Shown here in pieces: positions 16,774 to 26,305 of a stretch of DNA of 39,432 nucleotides. A program made the position numbers and the translations under genes. A model generated the notes under the pieces. The model saw only the letters and a list, made by a program, of their open reading frames with translations, had not been told where the DNA came from and did no database searches. Every line of letters begins with the position of its first letter. Positions within the stretch are counted from its first letter, which is position 1. This stretch comes from CAYUYV01 sp050331455. Its GTDB lineage: Bacteria; Pseudomonadota; Alphaproteobacteria; JAJFIK01. The stretch is taken from assembly GCA_050331455.1 (NCBI GenBank), contig JBHJGV010000060.1:1-39432 (forward strand). The letters are read 5' to 3'.

Positions 16774-17946
16774 ATGAGCATACTTTTTAAATACATGTTC
16801 CGTCAGGTCAGCATGCCCTTCCTGTTCTTTACGGGCATTCTGACAATGATGATCTGGCTCACCCAGTCCTTGAACATGCTGGACCTGATCATCAATGGCG
16901 GGCAGTCCTTCGCCACGTTTTTCTATCTGGTGATCCTGGTGCTGCCGAGCATGCTGACGGTTATCCTTCCCGTGGCCCTGTTCTGCGGCATCCTTTACGG
17001 TCTCAATCGTTTCTACTCGGACAGTGAGATCGTGGTGATGTGGTCCTCGGGGATCAGCCGGTGGCGTCTGCTTGCCCCGGTGCTCACGGTGGCCATGCTG
17101 GTGACCCTCGCCAATTTCGCCATGTCCTTGTACCTGATGCCCCTCGGCTATCGGAACATGAAGGACCGGATCTACGAGATCCGGAGCGACCTGGCCGCAA
17201 GTTTCATCCGGGAAGGCGAGTTCACCAGCAAGATCAAGGGCCTGACCGTCTATATTGCCACGGCGCCCTCCCATGGCGATCTGGAAGGCATCCTCGTCCA
17301 TGACTCCCGGCGCCCCGACCGTCCGCGCACTTATCTCGCCGAACGGGGCGTTTTCCTGCGCACGCCCGAGGGCCCGCGCCTTGTGATGCATAAAGGCGAG
17401 GTCCAGGAAATGGCCGGCCGGGACGGGCGGCTCCAGGTGCTGAAATTTGAGAGCACGATTCTGGATCTGGGCGAGTTCGAGACCGCGTCCGGGGGGGCAC
17501 GCGTGCGCAAGGATCTCAGCGAGCGCTATCTGGGCGAGCTGTTTTTCCCCGAAGAAGCCGATCGGCTGGAGGACAACACCCGCACCCGCTTCATTGCCGA
17601 GGGACACAGCCGGCTCGCCACGCCCCTTTACTGCGTGGCCTTCGCCCTGATCGCCTTCATCGCCGTAATTTGTGGGACGTTCACGCGCCGCGGCTACTCG
17701 GCCCGGATCGTGGTGGCCATGGTCTGCGTGGTCACCTTACGCATGCTCGGCTTTGCCGCCCAGAGCGTGGCCTCGACCACACCCGCGCTTAACCCGCTGC
17801 AATATGGTGTGCCGCTCGGGGCCGTCGCGATTTGCGCCATGATGATCGCCCAGGTCCCGCCCTTCGAGGCATCGCGGCGTCTGCTGCGGCTGGGCAAGGC
17901 GGCGGTACCGGGCGACGGACGGGCGGCGGCGACGGGAGGCGCATGA
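16774..17946 (+). CDS. lptF: LPS export ABC transporter permease LptF
   Basis: A 390-residue inner-membrane permease of the LptB2FG complex, which extracts lipopolysaccharide and passes it to the periplasmic LptC/A bridge. The start at ATG 16774 gives MSILFKYMFRQVSMPFLFF, the classic YjgP/YjgQ N-terminus. Upstream in-frame ATGs would add a tail with no family similarity. Three N-terminal and three C-terminal transmembrane helices flank a periplasmic beta-jellyroll (about residues 125-265). The stop overlaps the lptG start (ATGA, 17943-17946), indicating translational coupling. Confidence 0.95.
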   Translation: MSILFKYMFRQVSMPFLFFTGILTMMIWLTQSLNMLDLIINGGQSFATFFYLVILVLPSMLTVILPVALFCGILYGLNRFYSDSEIVVMWSSGISRWRLLAPVLTVAMLVTLANFAMSLYLMPLGYRNMKDRIYEIRSDLAASFIREGEFTSKIKGLTVYIATAPSHGDLEGILVHDSRRPDRPRTYLAERGVFLRTPEGPRLVMHKGEVQEMAGRDGRLQVLKFESTILDLGEFETASGGARVRKDLSERYLGELFFPEEADRLEDNTRTRFIAEGHSRLATPLYCVAFALIAFIAVICGTFTRRGYSARIVVAMVCVVTLRMLGFAAQSVASTTPALNPLQYGVPLGAVAICAMMIAQVPPFEASRRLLRLGKAAVPGDGRAAATGGA

Positions 17947-19061
17947 GCGATATGACCGGCATCTCCCTCACCCTCATGCGCTATTTCGGGCGCCAGTTCC
18001 TCATCGGCATCGGAATCGTGGCTGCGGTTGTGGCCCTGCTGATCTTCATGGTCGATGCCATCGAAATGCTGCGCCACCACGCCTCCCGCGATACGATCAG
18101 TGCCGCGACGGCCATCGGGCTCAGCCTTCTCAAACTGCCGAATATTTTCGAGATCGCCTTCCCCTTCACCTTCCTGTTCGGAGCCATGTGGACCTTCACG
18201 CGCCTGTCCCGCTCCAACGAACTGGTGGTCGCGCGGGCCAGCGGCGTTTCCGTGTGGCAGTTCCTGGCACCGGCGCTGATCATTTCCGTCAGCCTGGGTC
18301 TTTTCATTATCATTTTTTTCAACGCGGCCTCGGCCACCATGCTGGCCCGATACAAGGTTCTCGAACGCACGCTCCTGCGGGGCGAGCAGAGCACGCTGCA
18401 GATCGGCCAGAGCGGCTTGTGGCTGCGCGAAGTCATTGAAGGGGACCACCGGGTGGTCCATGCGCGGAACATCTCCGACGCCCGCAACGACGAGGACCTG
18501 ACCCTCTTTACGGTGCTGATTCTGGAATTCGACGGATCGAACCGCTTCGCCCGGCGCATCGATGCCGAAGATGCGGAGCTGCGGGACACGACCTGGCATC
18601 TGGGCGGGGCCTGGGTCAGCCCGGCGGACGGCCAGACTAAATATCACGAAACGCTCGTGCTTCCGACCACGCTCAGCCCCAAACGCATCCAGGAGAGTTT
18701 CGCCAAGCCGGAGACCCTGACCATCTGGGAGCTGAGCGAATTCATTTCGGCCGCGACCGATGCGGGTTTCGCCGTCAACCGGCACCGCTTCCACTGGCAT
18801 GCGTTGATCTCGAAACCCTTCTTCCTGGCGGCCATGGTCTTTGTCGCGGCCACCTTCTCCCTCCGGCTCAGCCGGATGGGCGGGGTCGTGCATCTGGTGG
18901 TGGCCGGCGTGGTGGCGGCCTTCGCCCTCTTTTTCATCTCCGACGTTACCGGGGCCCTCGGCCAGTCCGGCGTGGTGCCCCCGGCCCTGGCGGCCTGGGC
19001 GCCGACCATGGTCAGCGCGCTCGTCGGCATGACCATGCTGTTCCACCTGGAGGACGGTTGA
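17943..19061 (+). CDS. lptG: LPS export ABC transporter permease LptG
   Basis: A 372-residue partner of LptF with the same architecture: N-terminal helices (LMRYFGRQFLIGIGIVAAVV), a membrane-embedded segment with the GAMWTFTRLSRSNELVVARA coupling region, a periplasmic jellyroll, and three C-terminal helices. ATG 17943 overlaps the lptF stop by 4 bases. ATG 17952 is an alternative three codons later. It ends TGATG, sharing one base with the lptD start. The ATPase LptB and the bridge proteins LptA/LptC are not in the window. Confidence 0.95.
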   Translation: MSDMTGISLTLMRYFGRQFLIGIGIVAAVVALLIFMVDAIEMLRHHASRDTISAATAIGLSLLKLPNIFEIAFPFTFLFGAMWTFTRLSRSNELVVARASGVSVWQFLAPALIISVSLGLFIIIFFNAASATMLARYKVLERTLLRGEQSTLQIGQSGLWLREVIEGDHRVVHARNISDARNDEDLTLFTVLILEFDGSNRFARRIDAEDAELRDTTWHLGGAWVSPADGQTKYHETLVLPTTLSPKRIQESFAKPETLTIWELSEFISAATDAGFAVNRHRFHWHALISKPFFLAAMVFVAATFSLRLSRMGGVVHLVVAGVVAAFALFFISDVTGALGQSGVVPPALAAWAPTMVSALVGMTMLFHLEDG

Positions 19062-21442
19062 TGGTCGCTCCCCCCGCGGGCCTGCCCGCGTCGGGCCGCC
19101 GGCGAGGACGGCCGCGGGCCCATGCCGGCCGTGCTGTATGGGTTGCTTGGACTGTGTCCTTGCTGCTTGTCCTGGCTCTGACGCCGACGCTGCTCCGGGC
19201 CCAGACGTCGGGCGCCTTCGGGACCGATGACTCAGGGACCGGTGGATCAGGGGCCGGCGCCGCCGATCTTCAAGCGCCGATCCTGTTCCAGGCCGACAGC
19301 CTCAATTATGACGGCGAGACGCGGCTGTGGACGGCGCTCGGCAATGTGGAGGCGAGCCAGAACGGCCGTGTCCTGAGTGCCGACAGCGTGACCTATGATG
19401 AAGAGACCGGCACGGTCCGGGCGGACGGCAATGTGCGCCTGACGGATCCCCAGGGCCCGACCGCCTTTGCCGAAAGCGCCATCATCAGCGGCGACCTGCG
19501 CTCGGGAATCATCAATAGTCTGAGCCTCGTCTTTGCCGAGAACACCCGTCTCGCAGCGGCCCGTGCCACCCGCGGCGACGATGGCTTGACGGTCCTCGAA
19601 AAGGCCGTCTACAGCCCCTGTAAGGTGTGCGAGGAAAAGCCGACGCCCTTCTGGCAGTTCAAGGCCCGGCGCGTGGTCCATGACCAGAACCGGCGCAGCG
19701 TCAGTTATCGCCACGCCCGCTTTGAAATCAAAGGCGTGCCCATCGGCTATCTGCCCTATTTCTCCCATCCCGATCCCACGGTGGGGCGCAAATCCGGCCT
19801 GCTGACGCCCACTGTGGGCAATTCGACGGAACTCGGCGAACAGGCGGAAATTCCCTATTTCATCAATCTGCGCCCCAATATGGACCTGACTTTGTCGCCC
19901 CTCTTTACGACGGAGGAAGGGGTCGTCGGCAAGGCGATTTTCCGCCATCGGACAAGACGCGGCCGCTATGAGCTGTCCGGCAGTATCGCCAACGCCCAGG
20001 TCTTTGACGAGGGGACGGGGGCGCCGGAAGGCCGGTCCCTGCGCGGCCATGTGTTCGGCGAAGGCCGCTTCCAGCTCAGCCCATTCAATCAGTGGGGTTA
20101 TGAACTGGAACTGACAACGGACGATACGTATCTGCGCCGATTCAACATCAGCCGCGCGGACCGCCTGACGAACAATGTCTTTTTCAGGCGCTATGAGGCC
20201 GACGGCGACCGCACCACCTATGACGGCTTTTTCTTCGACGGCCTGCGCGTCACCGACGATGACGCCACGACACCCATCGTCCCGGCCCTGATCGAACACC
20301 GGGAAGTCTTCGAGAACCCCATCCTGGGGGGCACCGTATCGATTGACCTCAATGCCCTGTCCCTGTTCCGGACGGCCTCCTTCGACGGGGATCTGGCCAC
20401 CAATGGCGTGGACACCCAGCGCGGCTCCCTGCAGGCCACATGGGAACGGCGGACCGTGTCCGCCTGGGGCGATGTCCTGACGCTGACGACCCAGGGCCGG
20501 GCTGACATCTATTACGCACAGGATACGGAGTTTGTCGCCGGAACGACGATGGGCACCGACGAGGCCGGCAACCCGATCCTGATCCCCACCTTGCGCGACG
20601 AGGACGTGACCCAGCACCGGCTGGTGGCTCTCGCCGCGGCCGACTGGCGCTGGCCGTTCGTCAAGGGCGCCGGGGACAAGCGCCATGTCATCGAGCCCAT
20701 TGTGCAACTCATCTACAGCCCCCTGGGCGGCAATCCGGACGATATTCCGAACGAGGACAGTCTGAGTTTCGAATTCGACGACACGAACCTGTTCACCTTC
20801 AACCGGTTCGCGGGCCTTGACGTCTGGGAATCCGGACCGCGGGCCAATGTGGGACTTCGCTACGCGACCTATGGCACGAATTTCTCCGCCGGCGTCCTGT
20901 TGGGTCAGTCCATCCGCCTGCGCGAGCAGTCTGAATTCCCCGACGGCAGCGGCATCGAGAACGAGTTTTCCGACTATGTGGGGCGGATTAACTTTCGGGC
21001 CGGCAATCTGATCGATTTCAGACACCGGTTTCGCCTGGACCGCCAGACCTTCGAATTCTCGCGCAACGAAATCGACCTCGATTTCCAAACCAAACATGTC
21101 GGCGTCACCGCCGGCTATCTGAGCATCGAACCGCAGATCGCCGATCCCCTTCCCGGCATCACGCCGCCGGTGACCCTGCTCGACGACCGCCAGGAAATCC
21201 GCCTTGAAGGGCGCACGCGCTTCACGGACAACTGGTCCGTGCGGGGCGGCGCGCGCCGGGATTTGGAGGACGGGGAAATGATCAGCAATTTCGCGAGCCT
21301 GATCTACCGCAACGACTGCACCGTCATCGAAGGGCTCTATCGACGGACCTTCACCCAGGACCGGGACGTAGCACCGGAGACGTCCATTCTGTTCCGCTTC
21401 CGGCTGTTGAATTCGTCCTCGGCCGGGCGGTCCCTGTTTTGA
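19061..21442 (+). CDS. lptD: LPS-assembly outer membrane protein LptD
   Basis: A 793-residue outer-membrane translocon subunit that inserts LPS into the outer leaflet. It has a long basic N-region and signal peptide (hydrophobic core VAWTVSLLLVLALTPTLL, ending RAQ), then an OstA/LptA-like jellyroll (ADSLNYDGETRLWTALGNVE, ~75-190), then the 26-strand-type barrel (~200-793) ending in an aromatic Phe. Cysteines in SPCKVCEE (~residues 188-191) and NDC near the end could form the interdomain disulfide known in LptD. ATG 19061 has GGAGGA upstream and overlaps the lptG stop by one base. A TTG one codon earlier is less likely. Confidence 0.94.
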   Translation: MVAPPAGLPASGRRRGRPRAHAGRAVWVAWTVSLLLVLALTPTLLRAQTSGAFGTDDSGTGGSGAGAADLQAPILFQADSLNYDGETRLWTALGNVEASQNGRVLSADSVTYDEETGTVRADGNVRLTDPQGPTAFAESAIISGDLRSGIINSLSLVFAENTRLAAARATRGDDGLTVLEKAVYSPCKVCEEKPTPFWQFKARRVVHDQNRRSVSYRHARFEIKGVPIGYLPYFSHPDPTVGRKSGLLTPTVGNSTELGEQAEIPYFINLRPNMDLTLSPLFTTEEGVVGKAIFRHRTRRGRYELSGSIANAQVFDEGTGAPEGRSLRGHVFGEGRFQLSPFNQWGYELELTTDDTYLRRFNISRADRLTNNVFFRRYEADGDRTTYDGFFFDGLRVTDDDATTPIVPALIEHREVFENPILGGTVSIDLNALSLFRTASFDGDLATNGVDTQRGSLQATWERRTVSAWGDVLTLTTQGRADIYYAQDTEFVAGTTMGTDEAGNPILIPTLRDEDVTQHRLVALAAADWRWPFVKGAGDKRHVIEPIVQLIYSPLGGNPDDIPNEDSLSFEFDDTNLFTFNRFAGLDVWESGPRANVGLRYATYGTNFSAGVLLGQSIRLREQSEFPDGSGIENEFSDYVGRINFRAGNLIDFRHRFRLDRQTFEFSRNEIDLDFQTKHVGVTAGYLSIEPQIADPLPGITPPVTLLDDRQEIRLEGRTRFTDNWSVRGGARRDLEDGEMISNFASLIYRNDCTVIEGLYRRTFTQDRDVAPETSILFRFRLLNSSSAGRSLF

Positions 21443-21757
21443 CGGGGGGGACCGCAGGCGCCCGTGATGGCACGGCAGGGCCGGACGGTTGATCCCCCTC
21501 GCTCTTCAGGTATTTTTGACAGCCGGTAATGATCACGATCGGCAAGAAAGACTATCACCCTTGGCCGAATGCCGGTCCGGGGACGGCCGGTGCGATGCGG
21601 CAGTCGCGGGGGTCTGGTTCCATGGAACCCGGTCCCTGGTGGGGCGCCCCCGGCACCGCCCGGTGGGGGTCGGGAGAGATGGGCACGAGGGGCAGGACAC
21701 GGCGGCCCCGCGCCAAATGGGGCGCAGACCGCCGGGACTGACGCGGAGTGAGGCGGC
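21443..21757. other. Gap between lptD and surA
   Basis: 315 bases with no convincing gene. A small hairpin (ccgtg 21462-21466 with cacgg 21471-21475) follows lptD. TTGACA at 21516-21521 is a perfect -35 box, but no acceptable -10 lies 16-18 bases on, so I do not call a promoter. surA may still be read from the lpt transcript. Confidence 0.5.
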
Positions 21758-23122
21758 ATGGTGCGGATCACGCGATTGGGCTTGAAGCGACACGGGAGCA
21801 GGACCGCTCCGGACGATGCCGATGGCCGGCGGTGCAACCCTCCAGCGCCACGATCGGGGCCGGTGCGGCTGGCCGGGTTTTGCCTCGCGATCCTTGCGGG
21901 GCTTGCCGTGACGCCCGCGGGCCTGGCCCAGGATGTCCAGCGAATCGCCGCCCTGGTGAACGACCAGGTGATCTCCGCCTACGACCTCGAACAGCGGGTT
22001 CGCCTCGTCGTCTCGACCTCGGGGCTCAACCCAACGCCGGAAGCCCTGGAGCGGGTGCGCGAGCAGGTGCTGCGCACCCTCGTGGACGAGGAACTCCAGC
22101 TCCAGGAGGCCGCCCAGGCGGAGGTCAATATCTCCGAGCAGGAGATCGACCAGGCGATTGAGCGCCTTGCCGCCCGGAACAGTCTGAGCCGCGCGCAGAT
22201 CGTGGAGATCCTCAGCCGTGCCGGCGTCAACGAATACACGCTCCGCCGGCAGATCGCTGCGAGCATTGCCTGGGACACCCTGACCCAGGGCCGCTTCGCC
22301 TCGCGCATCAGCGTAACCCCCGATGAGGTGGACCAGGCCCTGGAGCAGCTCGCCGCCAATTCCGACAAGCCCCAATACAACATCCTGGAGCTGTTCATGG
22401 CGGTGGACACGCCGGAGCAGGATGAATCGGTCCGGCGCACGGCCCTCCGCTTTGTTGACCAGTTGCGCAAGGGGGAGGCGAATTTCTCCGATCTGGCGCG
22501 GCAATTCAGCCAGGCGCCCTCGGCCGGGGCCGGCGGCGCCGTCGGCTGGGTCACCACGGACGAATTGCCGGCCGAGATCGCCAAGACGCTTCAGGAAATG
22601 CGGCCGGGTACACTGTCCCCACCGGTGCGGACCATCGGGGGGTATTACATCATCGTGCTGCGCGAGCGCCGCATCGGCCATGGCGCGCGGCCCGAACAGG
22701 TTCGCATGCAGGTCAAGCAGCTCGTGATTCCGGCGCCGAAGGGATTTCCCCCGGCCTATGTCCAGCAGGCCGGCCAGGCGGCCGCGGTCCTGTCGGGCCG
22801 GCGCATCGCTTGCGGGGCCGTGGAGAAGGTGGCAAACGACGCGCCGGAGTTGGGCTATGCGGATCTGGGAGAGCGTCAGGGGACGGATTTCACACCGCTG
22901 TTCCAGCGCGCCCTGGCCGGCCTGACGGAGGGGGATGTGACCCAGCCGGTCCAGACGGATGTGGGCTTTCATATCCTCTATGTGTGCACCCACGATATCG
23001 AAGGCTCCCTTCTGCCGCCCCGCGAGGCCGTGGAGGACCGGCTGTTCCAGCAGCAGCTTTCCATGGTCCAGCGTCGCTTTTTGAGGGACCTGCGACGGGA
23101 CGCGACCGTGGAAATGCGGTGA
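21758..23122 (+). CDS. surA: Periplasmic chaperone and peptidyl-prolyl isomerase SurA
   Basis: A 454-residue periplasmic chaperone for outer-membrane proteins, LptD among its known clients. It has a ~35-residue basic N-region, then a signal helix (LAGFCLAILAGLAV) ending GLAQ, then a SurA N-domain (IAALVNDQVISAYDLEQRV, ~64-180). A parvulin PPIase domain (~205-310) follows with FSDLARQFSQAPSAGAGGA and GWVTTDELP. A second, weaker parvulin-like part (~320-450) ends the protein. GGAGTGAGGCGGC precedes ATG 21758. Its position after lptD is the conserved proteobacterial order. Confidence 0.93.
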   Translation: MVRITRLGLKRHGSRTAPDDADGRRCNPPAPRSGPVRLAGFCLAILAGLAVTPAGLAQDVQRIAALVNDQVISAYDLEQRVRLVVSTSGLNPTPEALERVREQVLRTLVDEELQLQEAAQAEVNISEQEIDQAIERLAARNSLSRAQIVEILSRAGVNEYTLRRQIAASIAWDTLTQGRFASRISVTPDEVDQALEQLAANSDKPQYNILELFMAVDTPEQDESVRRTALRFVDQLRKGEANFSDLARQFSQAPSAGAGGAVGWVTTDELPAEIAKTLQEMRPGTLSPPVRTIGGYYIIVLRERRIGHGARPEQVRMQVKQLVIPAPKGFPPAYVQQAGQAAAVLSGRRIACGAVEKVANDAPELGYADLGERQGTDFTPLFQRALAGLTEGDVTQPVQTDVGFHILYVCTHDIEGSLLPPREAVEDRLFQQQLSMVQRRFLRDLRRDATVEMR

Positions 23123-23126
23123 GGCC

Positions 23127-24176
23127 ATGGACGCGGCGGTCCCTTCGCAGCCTCTTGTCGTCAGCCAGGGCGACCCGGCCGGAATCGGCCCGGAGATAAC
23201 GCTCAAGGCCTGGTCGGCGCTGCGGAGCGGCGGACCGCCTTTCGCCGTGATCGGCGGACCGGATCTTTATCGGCGCACAGGCGAACGGCTTGGCCTTTCG
23301 GTCCCAGTGCGGATCATCGAGCGGCTCGCCGACGCTCCAGCCGTGTTCGCCGAAGCCCTGCCGGTCCTGCCCACCCATGCCCCCCTGCCCGACCCGGTGC
23401 ACCCCGGACACAGCGATCCGGCCCATGGCGCCAGCGTGATCGAAGCCATCGAGCGGGGGGTGGCGGCCTGCCGGCGCGGCGCGGCGAGCGCCATCGTGAC
23501 CATTCCCATCACCAAGGCGGCCCTTTACGACACCGGCTTTGATTTTCCAGGGCATACGGAGTTTCTGGCCCATCTGGCGGTGGCGGGCACCGAGCATGCC
23601 CCGCCCCTGCCGGTCATGATGCTGGCCTCGCCCATGCTCCGGGTCGTGCCTTTGACCATTCATGTTCCCTTGAGCGCCGTACCGCCCCTTGTCACGGCAG
23701 AGCGGATCCGGGAGACCGCGACGGTCATGGCCCGGGCCCTGCACCTGGATTTCGGGATTGCCGATCCGCGCATCGCCGTGGCCGGGCTCAATCCCCATGC
23801 GGGGGAGGCGGGCCGTCTTGGGACGGAGGATATGGATCGCATCGCGCCGGCTGTCGCGGCCCTGAGGGCCGAAGGGATCCGTGCCACCGGGCCACACCCC
23901 GCCGACACCCTGTTCCATGCGCCAGCCCGCGCCAGCTATGACGCGGCGCTGTGCATGTATCACGACCAGGCGCTGATCCCCATCAAGGCGCTCGATTTCG
24001 ACCGGGGGGTCAATGTCACCCTGGGCCTGCCTTTCGTGCGCACCTCGCCGGATCACGGCACGGCCTATGACATTGCGGGCCAGGGTGTGGCGCGGGCGGA
24101 CAATCTGATCGAGGCCCTCCATATGGCCGCCGCGCTGGGGGCCCGCCGGGCAGCCGCGGCCAGCCTCGGACCGTGA
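23127..24176 (+). CDS. pdxA: 4-hydroxythreonine-4-phosphate dehydrogenase
   Basis: A 349-residue enzyme of DXP-dependent vitamin B6 synthesis. It oxidises 4-phosphohydroxy-threonine with NAD, and decarboxylation gives the amino-ketone used by PdxJ. Family motifs are VSQGDPAGIGPEITLKA near the N-terminus, TIPITKAAL, GLNPHAGEAG (metal/NAD region), MYHDQALIPIKAL (metal His), and TSPDHGTAYDIAGQGVA near the end. It begins 4 bases after the surA stop and overlaps rsmA by 4 bases, so the three genes are coupled. Confidence 0.96.
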   Translation: MDAAVPSQPLVVSQGDPAGIGPEITLKAWSALRSGGPPFAVIGGPDLYRRTGERLGLSVPVRIIERLADAPAVFAEALPVLPTHAPLPDPVHPGHSDPAHGASVIEAIERGVAACRRGAASAIVTIPITKAALYDTGFDFPGHTEFLAHLAVAGTEHAPPLPVMMLASPMLRVVPLTIHVPLSAVPPLVTAERIRETATVMARALHLDFGIADPRIAVAGLNPHAGEAGRLGTEDMDRIAPAVAALRAEGIRATGPHPADTLFHAPARASYDAALCMYHDQALIPIKALDFDRGVNVTLGLPFVRTSPDHGTAYDIAGQGVARADNLIEALHMAAALGARRAAAASLGP

Positions 24177-25084
24177 CGGGGCCGGTGCCCCCCGAACCTC
24201 CCATGACGGCCCTGGAGGCCCTGCCGCCGCTGCGCGCGGTGCTGGAAACCCAAGGGCTGAGCCCACGAAAGTCTTTAGGCCAACATTTCCTGTTCGACCT
24301 CAATCTGACCCGGCGGATCGCCCGGGCCGCCGGTCCTCTCCAGGACCATGTGGTTTTCGAAGTGGGCCCCGGTCCCGGCGGCCTCACCCGGGCCTTGCTG
24401 CTCGAAGGCGCAGGCCATGTCATCGCCATCGAGCGCGATGCCCGATGCGCCGGGGTTCTGGACGAGATTGCAGCCGCCGCCCCGGGGCGGCTGACCCGGG
24501 TGGACGCCGACGCCCTGACCGTTCACGAGCCGGCACTGATGCCACAGGCCCTTGCGGGCCGACCGGCGAAGGTGGTGGCCAATCTGCCCTACAATGTGGG
24601 CACGGCCCTGGTCGTCCGCTGGCTGACGGGTGAGGCCTGGCCGCCCTGGTATACCAGCCTCACGCTCATGCTCCAGAAGGAAGTCGTGGAGCGTCTTGTG
24701 GCGGCACCGGGCAGCAAGGCCTATGGCCGCCTGTCGGTCCTGGCCCAGTGGCGGGCCCGGGCGCGCCATGGCTTCGACGTGCCGGCGGCCGCGTTCGTGC
24801 CACCGCCCAAGGTGGCCTCTGCGGTGGGGTCCATCACGCCGGGGGAGCCGGTGCTGCCGTGTCCGCCGGCGGCGCTGGAGCGGATCACCGCGGCGGCCTT
24901 CGGCCAGCGGCGCAAGATGTTGCGGGGCAGCCTGAAGGCCGTGACGCCCGCGCCCGAAGCACTGATCGAGGCGGCCGGCCTCGCCCCGACCCAACGGGCC
25001 GAAGAGGTGGACGTCGCCGGCTTTTGCCGCCTCGCTTCGGCCCTGGCCGGCAAATCCGCGTCCGAGCGGTCTCAAACTGGCTGA
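24173..25084 (+). CDS. rsmA: 16S rRNA dimethyladenosine transferase
   Basis: A 303-residue RsmA/KsgA that dimethylates two adjacent adenosines in the 3' hairpin of 16S rRNA using S-adenosylmethionine. Motifs are SLGQHFLFDLNLTRRI, the SAM loop FEVGPGPGGLTRALL, IERDARC, and the catalytic VVANLPYNVGT. GTG 24173 overlaps the pdxA stop (GTGA), which favours coupled initiation. ATG 24203 ten codons on is the other choice. The pdxA-rsmA pair is conserved. It is the last gene of the lpt-surA-pdxA-rsmA string. Confidence 0.95.
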   Translation: MTGPVPPEPPMTALEALPPLRAVLETQGLSPRKSLGQHFLFDLNLTRRIARAAGPLQDHVVFEVGPGPGGLTRALLLEGAGHVIAIERDARCAGVLDEIAAAAPGRLTRVDADALTVHEPALMPQALAGRPAKVVANLPYNVGTALVVRWLTGEAWPPWYTSLTLMLQKEVVERLVAAPGSKAYGRLSVLAQWRARARHGFDVPAAAFVPPPKVASAVGSITPGEPVLPCPPAALERITAAAFGQRRKMLRGSLKAVTPAPEALIEAAGLAPTQRAEEVDVAGFCRLASALAGKSASERSQTG

Positions 25085-25142
25085 TTGTCCGGAAATGCGG
25101 CCCGTGAGACAGTGTGGCCAAAGACCGTTCCGGAGGACTGCC

Positions 25143-26276
25143 ATGGCCATTCTGCCCTATCTCACAACCACCATTTTTGACTTCGGCGCCATCGGCAAGC
25201 TGCCGCGGGCCATGGCCGATCTGGGGATCAAGCGTCCCTTGCTCGTCACCGACAAGGGCCTGATGGCCGTCGGGGTCGCTGCCACCGTGCGCACGGCCAT
25301 GGGCGAGGAGGTGCCGGTCACGATCTTTGACGGCACGCCGGAAAACCCGACCGAAGAAGCCGTGCTGGAGGCCCTTTCGGTCTTCCGCGGCAATGACTGC
25401 GACGGGGTCGTGGGTCTGGGCGGGGGATCGTCCATGGATCTGGGCCGGGCCGTCGCCTTTCTCGCCACCAATGACGTGGATTTGTGCGAAATGGCACCCC
25501 TCGACCGGGGCAAATACGCACCCATTGCGCCTTACATCGCCGTGCCAACCACCTCCGGGACGGGCAGCGAAGTCTCCAATGGCTTCGTCGTGATCACCCG
25601 GGACGGTCGCAAGCGCACTCTGGTCTCGCCCCGCTTCCTGGCCGGCCGGGCCATCTGCGATCCGGACCTGACCCTTGGCCTGCCCCCGCGCCTGACGGCG
25701 GCCACGGGCATGGATGCGGTGACCCATGGGATCGAGGCGATCCTGTCCCCGGTGGTCAATCCGCCTGCGGAAGCCATTGCCCTCGATGCCATCGAGCGCG
25801 CCATCGCCCAGGGCTATCTGGAGCGCGCCGTGGCCGATGGCAGCGACCGGGAGGCCCGCTGGCACATGATGATGGCCTCCACCAGCGCCGCGCTCGCCTT
25901 TTCGAAAGGCCTTGGCTCGATCCACGCCATGGCCCACTCGGCCGGCCGCTTGAAGGACCTGCGCCTGCACCACGGCACCTTGAACGCCGTGATCATGCCG
26001 GTGGTGCTGCGCTACAACGCCGATCATGCGGCGGACAAATATGTCCGTATCCGCCATGCCTTGCGCCTTGGCGAGCGCGCCGACCTCGCCGACATGGTCG
26101 AGAATTTGAATGCCCGCCTCGGTCTGCCGCGCAATCTCAGCGAGATGGGGCTTACGACGGCGCGGATCCCCGAACTCGTGCCCGAGGCCGTGGACGATCT
26201 CGCCACGGTGACCAATCCGGTACAGCCGAGCGCGGACGATTATGAGCGACTGTTCGAAGAAGCGATCACCAAGTGA
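25143..26276 (+). CDS. Iron-containing (group III) alcohol dehydrogenase
   Basis: A 377-residue NAD(P)-dependent dehydrogenase. GGAGG precedes ATG 25143 by 7 bases. The N-terminal nucleotide domain shows GLGGGSSMDLGRAVAFL (91-107) and PTTSGTGSEV (135-144). The metal site ligands expected for the family are Asp191 and His195 in MDAVTHGIEA, His261 or 265 in SIHAMAHSAG, and His277 in LHHGTLNA, so a metal centre is intact. Substrate cannot be deduced, since the family includes ethanol, butanol, propanediol and maleylacetate reductases. It starts about 58 bases after rsmA, probably with its own promoter. Confidence 0.93.
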   Translation: MAILPYLTTTIFDFGAIGKLPRAMADLGIKRPLLVTDKGLMAVGVAATVRTAMGEEVPVTIFDGTPENPTEEAVLEALSVFRGNDCDGVVGLGGGSSMDLGRAVAFLATNDVDLCEMAPLDRGKYAPIAPYIAVPTTSGTGSEVSNGFVVITRDGRKRTLVSPRFLAGRAICDPDLTLGLPPRLTAATGMDAVTHGIEAILSPVVNPPAEAIALDAIERAIAQGYLERAVADGSDREARWHMMMASTSAALAFSKGLGSIHAMAHSAGRLKDLRLHHGTLNAVIMPVVLRYNADHAADKYVRIRHALRLGERADLADMVENLNARLGLPRNLSEMGLTTARIPELVPEAVDDLATVTNPVQPSADDYERLFEEAITK

Positions 26277-26305
26277 CGGGCTGCATGTGAGGGAGGAGCC
26301 ACCCG

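Noticed and set aside
14652..16790. 712-codon plus-strand open frame
   Set aside because: Runs antisense through holC and pepA, both certain genes.
16225..17607. 460-codon minus-strand open frame spanning the pepA-lptF gap
   Set aside because: Its ends lie antisense to lptF and out of frame within pepA, and the His/Gln-rich translation is typical of a shadow.
19247..21097. 616-codon minus-strand open frame
   Set aside because: Antisense to lptD, with no recognisable motifs.
21516..21544. Promoter for surA based on TTGACA
   Set aside because: No -10-like hexamer occurs at 16-18 bases from the box.
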